Under the pieces are notes generated by a model, which did not search any database, had not been told where the DNA came from, and worked only from the letters and a program-made list of their open reading frames with translations. The position numbers and the translations under genes are program-made. Below are positions 1 through 9,926 of a stretch of DNA of 64,000 bases, piece by piece. Location of the stretch: contig NZ_JAQGJV010000074.1 of NCBI RefSeq assembly GCF_028290435.1, positions 62,001 to 126,000 of the forward strand, given 5' to 3'. Position 1 is the stretch's first letter; the number at the start of each line of letters is the position of its first letter. Origin of the DNA: Devosia sp. Lineage in GTDB: Bacteria > Pseudomonadota > Alphaproteobacteria > Rhizobiales > Devosiaceae.

Positions 1-2
1 GC

Positions 3-1799
3 ACGGTCAATGTCACCGAAACCATCGATGTGCAGGCCGAGGGCGACGAAATCCGGCGCGGCATCTATCGCGATATTCCCGTGACCCTGCTCGGACCCGA
101 GGGCGGCAAGATCCGCCCCGGCTTCGATGTGCTTTCCGTAACCCGTGACGGCCAGGACGAGACGTTCCGCGTCGAGCGCATGGGCGATTTCCAGCGCGTC
201 TGGATCGGCGATCCAGATGTCCTGCTCAATCCCGGCAAGCACCGCTACGTCATCAATTATACCATGACGCGCATGGCGCGCACTTTCCAGGATCACGACG
301 AGCTCTATTGGAACGCCACGGGCAATTACTGGATTTTCCCCATCCTCAACGCTGTGGCCAATGTCACGCTGCCCGATGGCGCTGTGATCGCCAATACGGC
401 CGGCTATACGGGCCCGGTGGGCTCGACCGAACAGGCGGTCACCATCACCCGCACCTCGGACAACACCGCCACTTTCCGCACCACGCGGGAACTGGGCGCG
501 GGGGAGGGGATGAGCTTTGTCGTCGCCTTCCAGAAGGGCGTGCTGATCCTGCCGACGGGCCTCGACGCCTGGCTGCAATGGCTTTCCGACCTGCGCGAGG
601 TCATTTTCCCCGTCATCGCGGCGCTGCTGGTGCTGGCGTACAATTTCCTCGCCTGGTCACGCGTTGGCCGTGACCCGGAAAAGGGCACCATCATTCCCCT
701 GTTCCACCCGCCCAAGGACTTCTCCCCCGGCCTCGTCCACTACGTGCACAAATGGGGTTTCGATAAGTCCGGCTGGACCGCCTTCACCGCCACCATTTTC
801 GAGCTTGGCGTGCTGGGCCTGGTGACGATCGACAATTCCGGCGACCACCTGCGCGTCACCGCCACTGGCAAGAAGCCCGATGCGCCCTTGCTGTCGGGCG
901 AACAGATCGTTTTTAACTATTTCGCCGCCGAGGGCGACGTCACCGTCGACAAGACCACCGGGCCAGCGCTGCAGAAGAAGCGCGGCGAATTCGTTTCTGC
1001 CATCGAGAAGGAAAACCGCTCTACCTGGTTCAAGGGCAATCTCGGTTATGCGGTGCTTGGCTATGTGCTGGCGTTCGCGCTGCTTGGCGCCATGGTGCTG
1101 TTCGATGTCCTCGATCCGCTCTGGCTGATCGGCTCCATCATCATCGGCGTAGTGCTGGGCCTACTCGGAACCTCGTTCGGCTCCATCTCGCAGGGCGGCA
1201 TTTTCACCAAGCTGTTCGCCGCCTTTTGGGTCTGCATCGTGGCCTTCAACATCTTCGGCTTTGCGCTGGATTCCCTCACCCACCTGACGGTCAATACCGC
1301 CGCCATCGCGGCGATTTCCATCGTGCTGATCACCGTGGTCTTCGCCGTGCTGATGCGTGCGCCCACCATTCAGGGCCGCAAGGTTATGGACCAGATCGAC
1401 GGCTTCAAGATGTACCTGGACACCGCCGAAAAGGAGCGCCTCAACATCGCCGGTGAGCCGCCCATGACCGTGGATCGCTTCGAGCGCATCCTGCCCTATG
1501 CCATCGCGCTAGGCGTTGAAAAGCCCTGGAGCGACCATTTCGAGGCCGAACTCGCCCGCAACGCCGTCAGCGACGCCACCGGCGGCTATTCCCCGCTCTG
1601 GTATAGCGGCGGCAGCGGCTTCGGGGCCGGGAACATGGCCAGCAATATCTCCAACGCCGTCAGCGCTGCGGCCGCCGGCATGACCGCTGCCATGGTGGCG
1701 GCGCAGCCGGTGCAGGCGTCGTCCTCCGGGTTCAGCTCGGGTGGTGGTGGGGGATCCTCAGGCGGTGGCGGTGGCGGCGGCGGCGGTGGCGGGTGGTAA
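3..1799 (+). CDS. DUF2207 family membrane protein, 5' end outside the window
   Basis: The reading frame is open from the first bases of the window and already encodes the typical DUF2207 start of the extracytoplasmic domain (a GIYRDIPV motif), so the true start lies upstream; the GTG at 30 is only an internal codon. About 180 residues of beta-rich exported domain are followed by a membrane segment near residue 205, a winged-helix-like stretch containing PLFHPPKDFSPG, and further membrane segments near residues 345-450. The C-terminus is a poly-glycine/serine tail ending in tryptophan, usual for this family. Function is unknown; relatives often sit beside lemA, which could lie just upstream of the window. 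Confidence 0.85.
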   Translation, partial: TVNVTETIDVQAEGDEIRRGIYRDIPVTLLGPEGGKIRPGFDVLSVTRDGQDETFRVERMGDFQRVWIGDPDVLLNPGKHRYVINYTMTRMARTFQDHDELYWNATGNYWIFPILNAVANVTLPDGAVIANTAGYTGPVGSTEQAVTITRTSDNTATFRTTRELGAGEGMSFVVAFQKGVLILPTGLDAWLQWLSDLREVIFPVIAALLVLAYNFLAWSRVGRDPEKGTIIPLFHPPKDFSPGLVHYVHKWGFDKSGWTAFTATIFELGVLGLVTIDNSGDHLRVTATGKKPDAPLLSGEQIVFNYFAAEGDVTVDKTTGPALQKKRGEFVSAIEKENRSTWFKGNLGYAVLGYVLAFALLGAMVLFDVLDPLWLIGSIIIGVVLGLLGTSFGSISQGGIFTKLFAAFWVCIVAFNIFGFALDSLTHLTVNTAAIAAISIVLITVVFAVLMRAPTIQGRKVMDQIDGFKMYLDTAEKERLNIAGEPPMTVDRFERILPYAIALGVEKPWSDHFEAELARNAVSDATGGYSPLWYSGGSGFGAGNMASNISNAVSAAAAGMTAAMVAAQPVQASSSGFSSGGGGGSSGGGGGGGGGGGW

Positions 1800-1838
1800 T
1801 CGATGACGAGCGGTTGAGGGGGGCGAACCCTAATATTC

Positions 1839-1976
1839 GGGCTAACCGACACCCCTCCCAGCCTCCCCCATCACGGGGGAGGTGTCTCTCCACTCTTTGA
1901 ACGCGATCCAGTTCAACCCACCGGCAGACACCTCCTCCTTGATGGGGGAGGAGGGAGGGGGTGTTAGTTTAGCCCC
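1839..1976. repeat. Long imperfect inverted repeat between the DUF2207 gene and glyS
   Basis: The left arm (gggctaaccgacacccctcc..., from 1839) and the right arm (ending ...gtgttagtttagcccc at 1976) are reverse complements with mismatches. Each arm also contains its own smaller C-run/G-run hairpin (CCTCCCCCAT and ATGGGGGAGG types). The element fills most of the 273-base gap before glyS. It looks like a REP-like intergenic palindrome; it could also act as a terminator for the upstream gene. Confidence 0.6.
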
Positions 1977-2072
1977 GATCCCCCAGACAGTCCCGCCATC
2001 ACCCCAGCCAATGATGGACATCCGTCTCCCCCCAAGCTAACAAACCCGCGCCTCTAACGTCTGGTGCGTGCC

Positions 2073-4097
2073 ATGCCCGAATTGCTGCTCGAACTTTTTT
2101 CTGAAGAAATTCCCGCCCGCTTCCAGCGTCGTGCGGCCGATGATCTGAAGAAGGCCGTCACCAACGCGCTGGTCGATGCGGGTCTGGTCTATGAGGGCGC
2201 CCGCGCTTTCGTCACGCCGCGCCGCCTGGCGCTGACCGTGACCGGCCTGCCGGCGCGTTCCCCCGATACACGCGAAGAAAAGAAGGGCCCCAAGGTCGGC
2301 GCGCCGCAGCCCGCCATCGACGGCTTTTTGCGCGCGGCGGGGCTGGCCTCCATCAATCAGGCCAAGATCGAAAGCGATCCCAAGAAGGGCGACTTCTACA
2401 TCGCCCAGATCGAAAAGCCCGGCGCCGATGCCGCCACACTGCTGTCCGCCATCCTGCCCAAAATCCTCACCGATTTTTCCTGGGCCAAATCCATGCATTG
2501 GGGCAGCGGCAGCTTCAATTGGGTGCGCCCGCTGCGCGCCATCACCGCCACTTTCGGCAGCGAAAACGAAGACCCGGTAGTCATTCCATTCGCCAGCAAT
2601 GAGCTGACCTCGGGCCAAACCACGTTCGGCCACCGCTTCCTCGCGCCCGACGCCATCAAGGTTCGTCGCTTCGACGATTACGTGACCGCGCTCGAACGCG
2701 CCAAGGTCGTGCTCGATCTCGATCGCCGCAAGGAAATCATCAAGGCCGATGCCGATAACCTGGCCTTCGCGCAGGGACTGACCGTCATCGCCGACGAAAA
2801 CCTGCTCGAGGAAGTCGCTGGCCTCGTCGAATGGCCGGTCGTGATGATGGGTTCGTTCGATCCGGAGTTTTTGAAGCTCCCCGAAGAAGTCATCATTGCC
2901 ACCATCCGCATCAACCAGAAATGCTTCTGCCTGCGCGATGGCTCGGGGAAGCTCGCGCCCAATTTCATCATCACCGCCAACACCATCGCCAGCGATGGCG
3001 GCGCCGTCATCACCGCCGGCAATGAGCGCGTCATTCGCGCCCGCCTCAGCGATGCGGCCTTCTTCTACCAGGGTGATCTGGCGACCCCGCTGGAGCATGG
3101 CCTGCCCAAGCTGGAAGACACCGTGTTCCACGCCAAGCTGGGCACCCAGTTCGCCCGCGTCGAGCGCATCGTCAAGCTAGCCGGTGATATCGCCCCGCTC
3201 GTTGGCGCCGACGTGGAGCGCGCCAAGCGCGCCGCCATGCTCGCCAAGGCCGACCTGACCACCGGCATGGTCGGCGAATTCCCCGAACTGCAGGGCCTGA
3301 TGGGCCGCTATTACGCCATTGCGCAGGGCGAGCCCGCCGATATCGCCAATGCGGTCGAGCTGCACTACAAGCCGCTCGGCCCCACCGACAAGGTGCCGAC
3401 CGATCCCACCGCCATCGCCGTGGCCCTGGCCGACAAGCTGGACATGCTTACCGGCTTCTGGGCCATCGACGAAAAGCCCACCGGCTCCCGCGATCCGTTT
3501 GCATTGCGCCGCGCGGCCTTGGGTGTGATCCGGATTATCGCGGAAAACGGCCTGCGCTTCCCGCTCAAGGTCGAGCCAGATCTGCTGGCCTTCTTCCACG
3601 ATCGGCTCAAGGGGACGCTGCGCGATGCGGGCGCCCGCCATGATCTGGTCGATGCGGTGATCTCCGCCGATAGCGACGATATCCTGCAAATCATCGAGCG
3701 CGTCACCGCCCTGAGCGAACTGCTATCCTCCGATGACGGCGTCAACCTGCTCGCCGGCTATCGCCGTGCGGCCAATATCCTGGCTGCCGAGGAAAAGAAG
3801 TTCAATCTTGTCTACAATGGCGCGGTGGATCAGGACCTGCTGCGCCTGCCCCAGGAGACCGATCTGGCCTTCGTCGTCGATGCCGTGCATGCCGCCGTCT
3901 CGGCCCATGTCGGCCGCAACGACTACAAGGGCGCCATGGCCGAACTGGCCACGCTGCGCGGTCCAGTCGATGCGTTTTTTACCGCCGTCATGGTCAACGA
4001 CGAGGACTCAATGGTCCGCGTCAACCGCCTGAACCTGCTCAGCCGCCTGCGCGAGACGATGCACCTGGTCGCCGATTTCTCGAAGGTGGCGGGCTAA
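2073..4097 (+). CDS. glyS: Glycine--tRNA ligase beta subunit
   Basis: This is the beta subunit of the bacterial heterotetrameric glycyl-tRNA synthetase, which together with the alpha subunit (GlyQ) charges tRNA-Gly in the cytoplasm. The 674-residue protein starts [18 protein letters not shown], the family N-terminus, and carries the conserved segment [16 protein letters not shown] near residue 480. A C-terminal DALR-type anticodon-binding domain follows (about residues 570-674). A GTG nine bases upstream (2064) is in frame, but the ATG at 2073 fits the family start. glyQ is not in this window; it is probably upstream. Confidence 0.97.
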   Translation: MPELLLELFSEEIPARFQRRAADDLKKAVTNALVDAGLVYEGARAFVTPRRLALTVTGLPARSPDTREEKKGPKVGAPQPAIDGFLRAAGLASINQAKIESDPKKGDFYIAQIEKPGADAATLLSAILPKILTDFSWAKSMHWGSGSFNWVRPLRAITATFGSENEDPVVIPFASNELTSGQTTFGHRFLAPDAIKVRRFDDYVTALERAKVVLDLDRRKEIIKADADNLAFAQGLTVIADENLLEEVAGLVEWPVVMMGSFDPEFLKLPEEVIIATIRINQKCFCLRDGSGKLAPNFIITANTIASDGGAVITAGNERVIRARLSDAAFFYQGDLATPLEHGLPKLEDTVFHAKLGTQFARVERIVKLAGDIAPLVGADVERAKRAAMLAKADLTTGMVGEFPELQGLMGRYYAIAQGEPADIANAVELHYKPLGPTDKVPTDPTAIAVALADKLDMLTGFWAIDEKPTGSRDPFALRRAALGVIRIIAENGLRFPLKVEPDLLAFFHDRLKGTLRDAGARHDLVDAVISADSDDILQIIERVTALSELLSSDDGVNLLAGYRRAANILAAEEKKFNLVYNGAVDQDLLRLPQETDLAFVVDAVHAAVSAHVGRNDYKGAMAELATLRGPVDAFFTAVMVNDEDSMVRVNRLNLLSRLRETMHLVADFSKVAG

Positions 4098-4098
4098 T

Positions 4099-4437
4099 TC
4101 ACTGTGCGGGTAGCGCGCAGAGCACGCTGCCCATATTCGTCGTGAACATGAACGACGCCTCGCCCTTGGCGTCGGTTGTGAAGCTGCCGGTCAGCCCGAT
4201 ATCGGCCAGTGGCCCGCTGAGCGCGTTGACGCTATTGCCCGACGAGGCCACCTGGCCGCTGCCGCCCACCGCGGTCTTGGAGTCGAACTGATAGTCGCCG
4301 GCGACCTGCAAGGTCAGGACGCCGAAGGCCTTGCCGTTCATGTCGACGCATTGATAAACGCCGGGCGGGGGAAACTGCGCCAGCGCCGGCAGCGTTGCGA
4401 CGAGGGTGAATGCGGCGGTCAGCAGTATTTTCTTCAT
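4099..4437 (-). CDS. Small secreted hypothetical protein
   Basis: This 112-residue protein begins MKKILLTAAFTLVATLPALA, a clear Sec signal peptide with an Ala-X-Ala cleavage site, followed by about 90 polar residues with two cysteines, one near the mature N-terminus (YQCVD) and one near the end (VLCALP). These could form a disulfide in the periplasm. The start at 4437 is chosen because the signal peptide begins there; a longer reading frame to 4473 adds an unlikely N-terminus. The gene converges with glyS, one base from its stop. I do not recognise the family. Confidence 0.7.
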   Translation of the reverse strand: MKKILLTAAFTLVATLPALAQFPPPGVYQCVDMNGKAFGVLTLQVAGDYQFDSKTAVGGSGQVASSGNSVNALSGPLADIGLTGSFTTDAKGEASFMFTTNMGSVLCALPAQ

Positions 4438-4502
4438 GCCCGCGATATTGCGCCAAGGGCCAAGCGATGCCAAGTCACACTGGCGCTACAAAAGGATCGA
4501 CG

Positions 4503-5483
4503 ATGAGCATCGGACTTCTTGCCCTTCTTGATGACGTCGCGGGCCTCGTCAAGATCGGTGCGGCCTCACTGGACGATGTTGCCGGCCAGGCCGCCAAGGC
4601 CGGGGTCAAGGCCGCTGGCGCCGTGATCGACGATGCCGCCGTCACCCCAAACTATGTGCATGGCTTCGAGGCTAGCCGCGAACTGCCGATCGTGGGAAAG
4701 ATTGCCTGGGGATCGATCAAGAACAAGCTGCTCTTCCTGCTCCCGGCGGCACTGATCCTGAGCCTCTTCGCCCCATGGCTGATCACGCCGCTGCTGATGA
4801 TCGGCGGTGCCTATCTTTGCTATGAGGGCGCCGAAAAGGTGTTCCACGCTCTGGCGCCCCACAGCGCCGAAGCCCATGAGGCAGCGCTGGAACCTGCTGC
4901 CGTCGACCCCAAGACCTTGGAAGATCAACGCGTGGCCGGCGCAATCAAGACCGATTTCATCCTGTCGGCCGAAATCATGACCATCATCCTGGCCGCCATC
5001 GACGTGCCGGACTTCTGGACCCGCGCCGTGATCCTGGCCATTGCGGGCGTCGGCATCACCATCGCGGTTTACGGCGCCGTGGCACTGATCGTCAAAGCCG
5101 ATGATTTCGGCCTGTTCATGGCCAAGAACGCCCGTACAGGTCCAGGGCGGGCGACCGGCCGCGGAATCGTGGTGTTCATGCCGGTCTTCATGCACGTTTT
5201 GAGCGTCATCGGCACCGCCGCCATGACCTGGGTCGGCGGCAGCATCGTCGCGCACGGCCTCTATCAATTTGGCCTCAACGGTCCTGAGCTGATCATCGAA
5301 GGGGCCGCCCATTGGGCAGAGCATACGTTGCCCGCAATCGGAGGCTTTGCCGGCTGGTTTGCCACCGCGCTGGTGGATTTCGTGTTTGGTCTGGTGCTCG
5401 GAGCGATCCTGATCCCAATCGCGGGATACGTGATCGCGCCGGCGTGGAAAGCGATCAAGGGTGTGCTGCCGAAGCGGGCCTGA
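4503..5483 (+). CDS. DUF808 family (YedI-like) inner-membrane protein
   Basis: This 326-residue protein starts MSIGLLALLDDVAGLVKIGAAS and continues with the DUF808 signature (TPNYVHGFEASRELPIVGKI). Several membrane segments follow: LLFLLPAALILSLFAPWLI near residue 80, then others near residues 160, 200, 235 and 290. Family members such as E. coli YedI are uncharacterised inner-membrane proteins. A Shine-Dalgarno-like AAAGGA at about 4491 supports the ATG at 4503. The gene runs divergently from the small secreted protein at 4099-4437. Confidence 0.9.
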   Translation: MSIGLLALLDDVAGLVKIGAASLDDVAGQAAKAGVKAAGAVIDDAAVTPNYVHGFEASRELPIVGKIAWGSIKNKLLFLLPAALILSLFAPWLITPLLMIGGAYLCYEGAEKVFHALAPHSAEAHEAALEPAAVDPKTLEDQRVAGAIKTDFILSAEIMTIILAAIDVPDFWTRAVILAIAGVGITIAVYGAVALIVKADDFGLFMAKNARTGPGRATGRGIVVFMPVFMHVLSVIGTAAMTWVGGSIVAHGLYQFGLNGPELIIEGAAHWAEHTLPAIGGFAGWFATALVDFVFGLVLGAILIPIAGYVIAPAWKAIKGVLPKRA

Positions 5484-5487
5484 ACCT

Positions 5488-5513
5488 TCACCTCTCCCCC
5501 AAAGGGAGGTGAG
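5488..5513. repeat. Short C-run/G-run hairpin between converging genes
   Basis: The sequence cacctctcccccaaagggaggtg folds into a short stem between the 3' ends of the DUF808 gene and rnhA. The same CACCTCTCCC...GGGAGAGGTG words recur in the large inverted repeat at 13160-13292, so this looks like a partial copy of that element, possibly acting as a shared terminator. Confidence 0.45.
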
Positions 5514-5519
5514 AAGCCC

Positions 5520-5990
5520 CTAGACCGGCGGCATCAGCGGATCGCGCTTCTTCTGCTTGAACGGCGCCATGCCGTCATTGGCCAATTGGTCCGCGCGCTC
5601 GTTGAGGTCGTGGCCGGCATGGCCCTTGACCCATTTCCACTCGATGGTATGGCGCTTGGTCGCCTCGTCCAGCGCCTGCCACAGTTCGAGGTTCTTGACC
5701 GGCTTCTTGTCGGCGGTTTTCCAGCCATTTTTCTTCCAGCCCTTCATCCAGCTCTGCACGCCATTCTTGACGTATTGGCTGTCGGTATGGATTTCGACCG
5801 TGCAGGGGCGTTTGAGGGCATTGAGCGCCTCGATGGCCGCCGTCAGCTCCATCTTGTTATTGGTGGTCAGTTGCTCGCCGCCGCAGAGTTCCTTGGTCTT
5901 GTCGCCGTACTGCAAAATAGCGCCCCAGCCGCCGGGGCCGGGATTTCCCGAACAGGCCCCGTCGGTATGGATGATGACGGTTTCAGTCAT
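5520..5990 (-). CDS. rnhA: Ribonuclease HI
   Basis: RNase HI cleaves the RNA strand of RNA-DNA hybrids (R-loops, primers). The 156-residue protein shows all four acidic active-site residues in context: Asp in [17 protein letters not shown], Glu in [10 protein letters not shown], Asp in [11 protein letters not shown], and Asp in NERADQLAN. The tryptophan/lysine-rich basic handle ([13 protein letters not shown]) is present. The start at 5990 ([11 protein letters not shown]) matches the family; reading further upstream would add about 70 residues of unrelated sequence. It overlaps the upstream acetyltransferase by 8 bases, suggesting co-transcription. Confidence 0.97.
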   Translation of the reverse strand: MTETVIIHTDGACSGNPGPGGWGAILQYGDKTKELCGGEQLTTNNKMELTAAIEALNALKRPCTVEIHTDSQYVKNGVQSWMKGWKKNGWKTADKKPVKNLELWQALDEATKRHTIEWKWVKGHAGHDLNERADQLANDGMAPFKQKKRDPLMPPV

Positions 5991-6507
5991 GGGCGGGCCG
6001 TTCATAGATGTGGAACTGGCAGAGCAGCCCATTGGGTTCGGTTTCGACCCGCGTCGGTTCCATGCCGATCTTGCGGAGGACTGCGAGCGAGGGGGCGTTG
6101 CGGGTGTCGGCAAAGCCGATGAAATGAGAGGCGTCGGTGTCCCGGAAAATCCAGTCCCGCAAAGCCGATGCCGCTTCCGTCGCATAACCCTGCCCGTGAT
6201 GCTCCTCAAAGAGCGCGTAGCCTATCTCTGGCTCGCCGGTGGGGGGATAAATGCCGTAGCCGGCCCGGCCGATGAAGGCCCCGTCCGATTTCCGCGTTAG
6301 CCGCAGCTTGCCCAGCTCGCGAGTTTCGAACAGCCCGATCCAGCCTTCGAGCGCCGTGCGCGCCTTAGCCTCGCTCCATGGCATGCCGTCCACCGACAGA
6401 TAGCGCGACACATTCGGATTGCCATGCAACCGCACCAGGTCATCGACCTGATCCATCGTCCAGCCGCTGAGCACCAGCCGCTCGCTCTCGATCAAATCCA
6501 GGCTCAT
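5983..6507 (-). CDS. GNAT family N-acetyltransferase (RimJ/RimL-like)
   Basis: The 174-residue protein has the layout of RimJ/RimL-type acetyltransferases: an N-terminal ERLVLSGW strand, the substrate-side [19 protein letters not shown] segment containing the acetyl-CoA pyrophosphate loop (GQGYA), and a C-terminal [16 protein letters not shown] motif. It should transfer an acetyl group to an amine, perhaps a protein N-terminus, but the substrate cannot be read. It lies between ispH and rnhA on the same strand with overlaps at both ends (4 bases with ispH, 8 with rnhA), so the three probably form one transcript. Confidence 0.9.
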   Translation of the reverse strand: MSLDLIESERLVLSGWTMDQVDDLVRLHGNPNVSRYLSVDGMPWSEAKARTALEGWIGLFETRELGKLRLTRKSDGAFIGRAGYGIYPPTGEPEIGYALFEEHHGQGYATEAASALRDWIFRDTDASHFIGFADTRNAPSLAVLRKIGMEPTRVETEPNGLLCQFHIYERPAHD

Positions 6508-7475
6508 TGACCAACGGCCGCCGCGATAGTCCGCAATTCGCGCGGAATGTTGAAAGCGATATTTTCCCGCGCTGTCACCCGCGCCTCCACCTTGATCTCA
6601 TAGCGCTGGGCGAACGCCTCGATCACCTCGTCCACCAGCTTTTCCGGCGCCGAGGCGCCCGCCGAAACGCCCAGCGTGCGAATGCCCTCAAGCCGGCTCC
6701 AGTCGATCTCCGAGGCCCGGTCCACCAGCATCGAGACCTTGCAGCCGGCGCGTTCGGCCACTTCCACGAGGCGCAGTGAGTTGGACGAATTGGACGAGCC
6801 CACCACGATCATCGCGTCGACCTCTGGCGCCACCGATTTGATGGCCTCCTGCCGGTTGGTCGTGGCGTAGCAGATGTCTTCCTTGTGCGGCCCGTTGATC
6901 GCCGGAAACCGCGCCTGTAGGGCTCCGACGATTTCGCGCGTGTCGTCCACCGACAGCGTCGTCTGGGTCACAAAGGCCAAAGTTTGCGGATCGCGCGGGG
7001 TGAAAGTGGCTACATCCGCCACCGTCTCGATCAGCGTGATCGCGCCCACTGGCAATTGCCCCATCGTGCCCACGACTTCGGGATGCCCCTTGTGACCGAT
7101 CAGCACGATCTCGTGGCCCTCGGCAAAGTGCCGCTGCGCCTCCACATGCACCTTGCTAACGAGCGGGCAGGTGGCATCGAGGAAGAACATGTTGCGGGTG
7201 CGCGCATCGGCCGGCACGCTCTTGGGCACGCCATGGGCCGAAAACACCACCGGCGCCCCGGTATCGGGAATTTCGTCCAGTTCTTCGACGAAGATAGCGC
7301 CCTTGTCGCGCAGTCCGTCCACCACATATTTGTTGTGCACGATGGCGTGGCGCACATAGACCGGCGCGCCGTATTTCTCCAGCGCCAGCTCAACGATCTG
7401 GATGGCTCGATCCACCCCGGCGCAAAATCCGCGCGGGGCACACAGCAGAATGTCGAGATGTGGCCGCTTTTCCAT
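6504..7475 (-). CDS. ispH: 4-hydroxy-3-methylbut-2-enyl diphosphate reductase
   Basis: IspH catalyses the last step of the MEP isoprenoid pathway, reducing HMBPP to IPP and DMAPP with a [4Fe-4S] cluster. The three cluster cysteines are visible in [23 protein letters not shown] and [11 protein letters not shown], and the HGVPKS segment and a SGASAPE motif are present. The start at 7475 ([20 protein letters not shown]) places the first cysteine motif as in the family. In-frame ATG at 7499 and GTG at 7532 are less likely alternatives. The gene is divergent from the PPDK-like gene at 7575. Confidence 0.96.
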   Translation of the reverse strand: MEKRPHLDILLCAPRGFCAGVDRAIQIVELALEKYGAPVYVRHAIVHNKYVVDGLRDKGAIFVEELDEIPDTGAPVVFSAHGVPKSVPADARTRNMFFLDATCPLVSKVHVEAQRHFAEGHEIVLIGHKGHPEVVGTMGQLPVGAITLIETVADVATFTPRDPQTLAFVTQTTLSVDDTREIVGALQARFPAINGPHKEDICYATTNRQEAIKSVAPEVDAMIVVGSSNSSNSLRLVEVAERAGCKVSMLVDRASEIDWSRLEGIRTLGVSAGASAPEKLVDEVIEAFAQRYEIKVEARVTARENIAFNIPRELRTIAAAVGQ

Positions 7476-7574
7476 TCCAGTGAGATGCTTTCTGATCATG
7501 GCCAAGTCAAGTCTTGTTGCGGTGACCGGCACTGATGGGCATTATGCAATGGTATTGACGACAAGGACTTATCG

Positions 7575-9860
7575 GTGAGTTTGGCGCAGGAAATGTTTGC
7601 GATTGCCCCCGCTCTGGGGAAGGCAAACCTGTCGGCCAGCCAGCTCAAGCTGCTCGCCGGCAAGGCCCGCTGGATTTTCCGCGTCGGGGAAACCGGTTTT
7701 CCCACCATCCCAACCATCGCCATCACCCGCGGCGCCTGGGAAGCCTTGCAAACCGAGCGCGCCCGCAAGGACACGCGCCTGCGCACCCATTGGATCGCCT
7801 GCCTGTTCAAGCTGGTGGGGGAGGATGCCAAGCCGCCGACGCTGGTGGTGCGTACTTCCGCCAGCCACCACAATGGCGGCCTCATGCCCGCCAAGACCGG
7901 CATCAGTCCGCCAGCAAGCCCCGAAGACGCGGTCGATCCCAGCCGCCCGCTGGCTAAGGCCATCAAGAACGCCTTCGATTCCTACGGCTTCGGTCAGGCC
8001 TGGTCCGGCCCACGGCAGGACGATGACCGCTCGCGACAAATCGTCCTGGTGCAGACCGCTGCGGCCGGCGAGCTGGAGCAGTTCCTGACCCGCAATGCCG
8101 TCACCGGCGCGCTTGGCCCAGCCCCCGTCGATGGCTTCGCATTGCCGCGCCTGCCCGAGGGCATCCATGCGCTGGTCAGCCTGCTCGACGCCAAGGCCGG
8201 GCGCCACATGACCTGCCTTGTGGCAATTCAGCGCGGGCAAGTGCAGTTCGTCTCCGCGCGCGGCATTCAGGCGACCCCGGCCGCCGAGCTCGAAGCGGCC
8301 GTCGATCGCGTGTCGCGCAAAGTCTGGTCAGCGCAGAACGCCGTCAGCCGCGTCGATCCGGCCCGTATGGCGCAATTGCTGCATCCGCGCCTGCGCTCCA
8401 CCGAAAACGCTGCCCCCATCGCCATCGGCCTTGGTGTTGCCCCCGGTGCCGCCAGCGGCATCATCGTGTTCAATCCCGAGGACGCCGCGCGGCTGCGCGC
8501 ACGGGGCAAGCACTGCATTTTGGTGGTCAACGAAACCGGCCCTGCCGATATCGAGGGTATGAAGGCCGCAACGGGTATCCTGACGGCGCGCGGCGGCATG
8601 TCAAGCCACGCCGGGGTTATCGCCCGCATCACCGGCAAGCCCTGCGTCGCCGGCGTGCGCAACCTGTCGGTCGATGCCACCGAGATGATCGCCCGCATCG
8701 GCGATCGCGAATTCCGCAGCGGCGACCGCCTGACCATCGATGGTAGCGACGGCCACGTCTATGCCGGCGTGCTTCCACTGGCCCAGCCGCATATCGGCGG
8801 CGCCATCGGCAAGCTGCTCGGCTGGTCCGATGCTTCCCGCACCATCGAGGTGCGCACCAATGCCGAGACCGTCGAATCGGCCCGCACGGCGCTCAGTTTC
8901 GGCGCCGAAGGCATTGGCCTCGCCCGTTCTGAACACATGTTCTTCTCGACCGAGCGCATGGTGGCACTGCGCCGCATGATCCTGAGCGAAGACGAAGATG
9001 ATCGCGCCCGCGCTGTCGATGGGCTGGTGGGCTTCCAGACTGGTGACTATTCCGACCTGTTTTCGACCATGAAGGGCCTGCCGGTCACCGTCCGCCTGTT
9101 CGATCCGCCCTTGCACGAATTTCTGCCCCGTACCGATGAGGATATCGAGGAAACGGCGCAGTCGCTCGGCCTTGCCGTACGCGCTTTGCGCCTGCGGCTG
9201 GAGCGAATTGCCGAAATCAACCCCATGCTGGGGCACCGCGGCGTGCGCCTAGCTATCACCTATCCAGAAATTCTGCAGATGCAGATGCAGGCTGTCATCG
9301 CGGGGGTTCGCGCCGCCACCGAAACTCAGGACCAGCCAGTCGAGTTCGAGGTCATGGTTCCCTTCGTGTCGACCGTCAGCGAAGTGGCCTGGGTGCGGGA
9401 CAAGGTCAACACCATCGTGGCCAATTCGGGTGTGCTGCGCTCCGGCAAGGTCAAATTCTCCTTCGGCACCATGATCGAGTTGCCGCGTGCCTGCCTCCGC
9501 GCTGGCGAAATCGCGCCGCTGGTGGATTTCTTCTCCTTCGGCACCAACGACCTGACGCAGACCACGTTTGGCATTTCGCGCGACGACGCGCCGACCTTCC
9601 TCGCGGCCTACCAGCGCAAGGGCATCTATGAGCGCGACCCGTTTGTCAGCATCGACGAGAAGGGTGTCGGCGAGTTGATCGCCATGGCCATCGCCCGCGG
9701 TCGCGCCACCAATCCCGGCCTCAAGATCGGCATTTGCGGCGAACATGCCGGCGATCCGGCCTCGTTGCGGTTCTTTGCCGGCCTCGGCATAGATTACGTC
9801 AGCTGTTCACCCTATCGTGTTCCGGTGGCCCGGCTGACCTTGGCTCAGGCCCTGGCTTAA
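7575..9860 (+). CDS. PEP-utilising enzyme, PPDK-like with reduced ATP-grasp domain
   Basis: The 761-residue protein is colinear with pyruvate phosphate dikinase from the swivelling phosphohistidine domain onward: ARGGMSSHAGVIAR contains the phosphorylatable His345, and the C-terminal PEP/pyruvate barrel has ARSEHMFF, FGTNDLTQTTFG and GICGEHAGDPASLRF with Cys721. The His-Cys distance of 376 residues equals that of Clostridium symbiosum PPDK (His455-Cys831). The N-terminal nucleotide-binding half is about 100 residues shorter. Remnants (K16, R93, R229) align with ATP-site residues, but the usual Glu and Gln of the EFTIE...LQTR stretch appear as Leu and Ser. It may be unable to use ATP. Start is GTG at 7575 with AAGGA upstream. 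Confidence 0.85.
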   Translation: MSLAQEMFAIAPALGKANLSASQLKLLAGKARWIFRVGETGFPTIPTIAITRGAWEALQTERARKDTRLRTHWIACLFKLVGEDAKPPTLVVRTSASHHNGGLMPAKTGISPPASPEDAVDPSRPLAKAIKNAFDSYGFGQAWSGPRQDDDRSRQIVLVQTAAAGELEQFLTRNAVTGALGPAPVDGFALPRLPEGIHALVSLLDAKAGRHMTCLVAIQRGQVQFVSARGIQATPAAELEAAVDRVSRKVWSAQNAVSRVDPARMAQLLHPRLRSTENAAPIAIGLGVAPGAASGIIVFNPEDAARLRARGKHCILVVNETGPADIEGMKAATGILTARGGMSSHAGVIARITGKPCVAGVRNLSVDATEMIARIGDREFRSGDRLTIDGSDGHVYAGVLPLAQPHIGGAIGKLLGWSDASRTIEVRTNAETVESARTALSFGAEGIGLARSEHMFFSTERMVALRRMILSEDEDDRARAVDGLVGFQTGDYSDLFSTMKGLPVTVRLFDPPLHEFLPRTDEDIEETAQSLGLAVRALRLRLERIAEINPMLGHRGVRLAITYPEILQMQMQAVIAGVRAATETQDQPVEFEVMVPFVSTVSEVAWVRDKVNTIVANSGVLRSGKVKFSFGTMIELPRACLRAGEIAPLVDFFSFGTNDLTQTTFGISRDDAPTFLAAYQRKGIYERDPFVSIDEKGVGELIAMAIARGRATNPGLKIGICGEHAGDPASLRFFAGLGIDYVSCSPYRVPVARLTLAQALA

Positions 9861-9926
9861 CTAACGCGATTGCAACCCCTATATGTACGTGGCGCAGCGC
9901 GGCACGAGACCGCGCACACGATAGGG

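Noticed and set aside
1586..1852. Proline-rich minus-strand frame opposite the glycine tail of DUF2207
   Set aside because: A poly-proline product is the expected antisense of a GGN-rich tail.
2037..3131. Long open frame on the minus strand within glyS
   Set aside because: It is antisense to a well-conserved gene, has no recognisable domain and follows from the GC-rich third codon position.
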